Of a stretch of DNA of 64,000 nt, positions 63,223 through 64,000 are shown piece after piece (within the stretch, counting starts at the first letter, position 1; each line of letters begins with the position of its first letter). This stretch comes from Siphonodentalium dalli (taxonomy: Eukaryota; Mollusca; Scaphopoda; Gadilida; Siphonodentaliidae): the NCBI GenBank assembly GCA_032622095.1, contig CP136066.1, forward strand, positions 6,721,784-6,785,783, written 5' to 3'. A model generated the notes under the pieces. That model made no database searches. It was not told the DNA's origin and saw nothing but the letters and a program-made list of their open reading frames with translations. Both the position numbers and the translations under genes were made by a program.

Positions 63223-63719
63223 CAGGGATTTTTTTAGGTGTCCTCAGGGTCCGGTATTCAGCCCCATTCCCAATGTGAAAAAGGCACCTTTATTCCCAAT
63301 TTTCAACCACCAAATTCCCAATTGCAGGCAGGTATATAATACCATCGGGCTTATTGAATAATTATCAAATTTTTCCGATGTTTTGTTCACTCAGTCGATC
63401 GATAAACAGCTGAAAACCCGTAGTAAATCAGCGGGAGCCCGCATCGTATAATGTACACGCGGCGACCTAACTACATGTATTAGCTTAACATGCGAATTAC
63501 CTCCCCTCTACCAGTCAGCGCATTTATGAAAGAGGGTGGATAACTCTAAATAAATTGCTGATTTATATAAAACACATGTACAGTAAATACTTGTCGAAGT
63601 TTGGTGTCCATGGCTTTTTCTAAAACATGGAAAATTCCCAATTTTGGTCTGTAAAAGACACATTTTTCCCAATTCGAAGGGACCCGGACCCATTCCCAAA
63701 ATAGACAGAAAAATCCCTG
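63223..63719. mobile_element. MITE with CAGGGATTTTT ends
   Basis: Left CAGGGATTTTTTTAGG and right CAGAAAAATCCCTG, with GGGTCCGG / GGACCCGGACCC just inside. Flanked by CATGC at 63218-63222 and 63720-63724. CAGGG ends suggest a hAT-like element although the visible duplication is 5 bp. Internal TTCCCAATT words recur. Non-coding. Confidence 0.65.
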
Positions 63720-63769
63720 CATGCAGTTCACGATGTTGAATGCGTTATATGTGTGGTACATTGTACACT

Positions 63770-64000
63770 TACCGCTATACTTAAAGTAATTGACCACCAA
63801 TAACGTGGTGTCACCCCGTTAATACCGCGGTACTATACCGCGGTATCCTCCAATAAACTGATACCGCTTGTTAATGCGAACAATTATGTGGGAGTAAATA
63901 CCTCCCCTCAAAGAGTTCCATGAAAATCACTGCGTTATTCAAAAAAATTAATGCAGTGCCCGCTAAAAGACCGTGGTATTCAAAAAAATTAATGCGGTGC
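63770..64000 (+). mobile_element. TA-2 MITE, cut by the window edge
   Basis: TACCGCTATACTTAAAGTAA onward matches 24385 nearly base for base, with a short deletion in CCAATACCGCGGTACTG. Its right end lies beyond the window. Confidence 0.9.

Overview
The window is eukaryotic, AT-rich, intron-like DNA, most consistent with a marine invertebrate and probably a mollusc (bivalve or gastropod). That placement is inference. It rests on the density of short palindromic MITEs, oyster-pearl/Helentron-like elements with tandem cores, frequent TACATGTA words and a CR1-like retrotransposon whose ORF1 carries a PHD finger. No bacterial-style genes or operons are present.

Host genes are sparse. The best one is a first coding exon at 16204-16307 (+) that matches the N-terminus of phosphofurin acidic cluster sorting proteins (PACS1/2). 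It follows a compact promoter with ETS-like, YY1-like and NRF-1-like motifs and ends in a good splice donor. I found no exon 2, so 16308 to the right edge may be intron 1. Two weaker exon candidates lie at 2100-2160 and 59581-59723, and a BED-like zinc-finger fragment is on the minus strand at 21764-22193.

The one intact coding mobile element is a non-LTR retrotransposon (about 16838-21460). Its ORF1 has a PHD-like finger, a coiled coil and an RRM-like region; its ORF2 has an AP endonuclease and a reverse transcriptase. All the catalytic motifs I looked for are present.

Nearly everything else is repeats. Tandem arrays: 21-bp (2275-2955), 53-bp (6035-6461), 16-bp (7845-8205), a 4.6-kb 37-bp satellite (8559-13123, about 123 copies), 52-bp x19 (38812-39797), 31-bp (56550-57370) and 42-bp x10 (60992-61413). 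A separate block at 6723-7533 holds about 28 GATATC palindromes between inverted ends.

MITE families, named here by target site: TTAA-1 (ends CCCTTTACCCAACA), TTAA-2 (ends CCTTTCATGAC), TTAA-3 (CCCATAGAGAGCCCC), TA-1 (CCCTGCTGGACAAAACAAG), TA-2 (CCGCTATACTTAAAGTAATT), TA-3 (hairpin, CAGTAATGCCCTAA), TA-4 (CTGTTATGCCCTAAGTAAAT), Harb (TWA duplications, GGCCAAAAC), hAT-1 and hAT-2 (8-bp duplications), PalA (GAGGTCCCCAGAGGGTGAA) and K (AAAGGGGTGCTGTACAC). Many are nested, which gives exact boundaries and relative ages.

The two most unusual structures are adjacent. Two Helentron-like non-autonomous elements sit head to tail inside a K MITE (40613-44429). Right after them is a miniature LTR-like element whose terminal repeats contain 5S-rRNA-like sequence next to a proline-tRNA-type primer-binding site (44536-44941), an organisation like plant Cassandra TRIMs.
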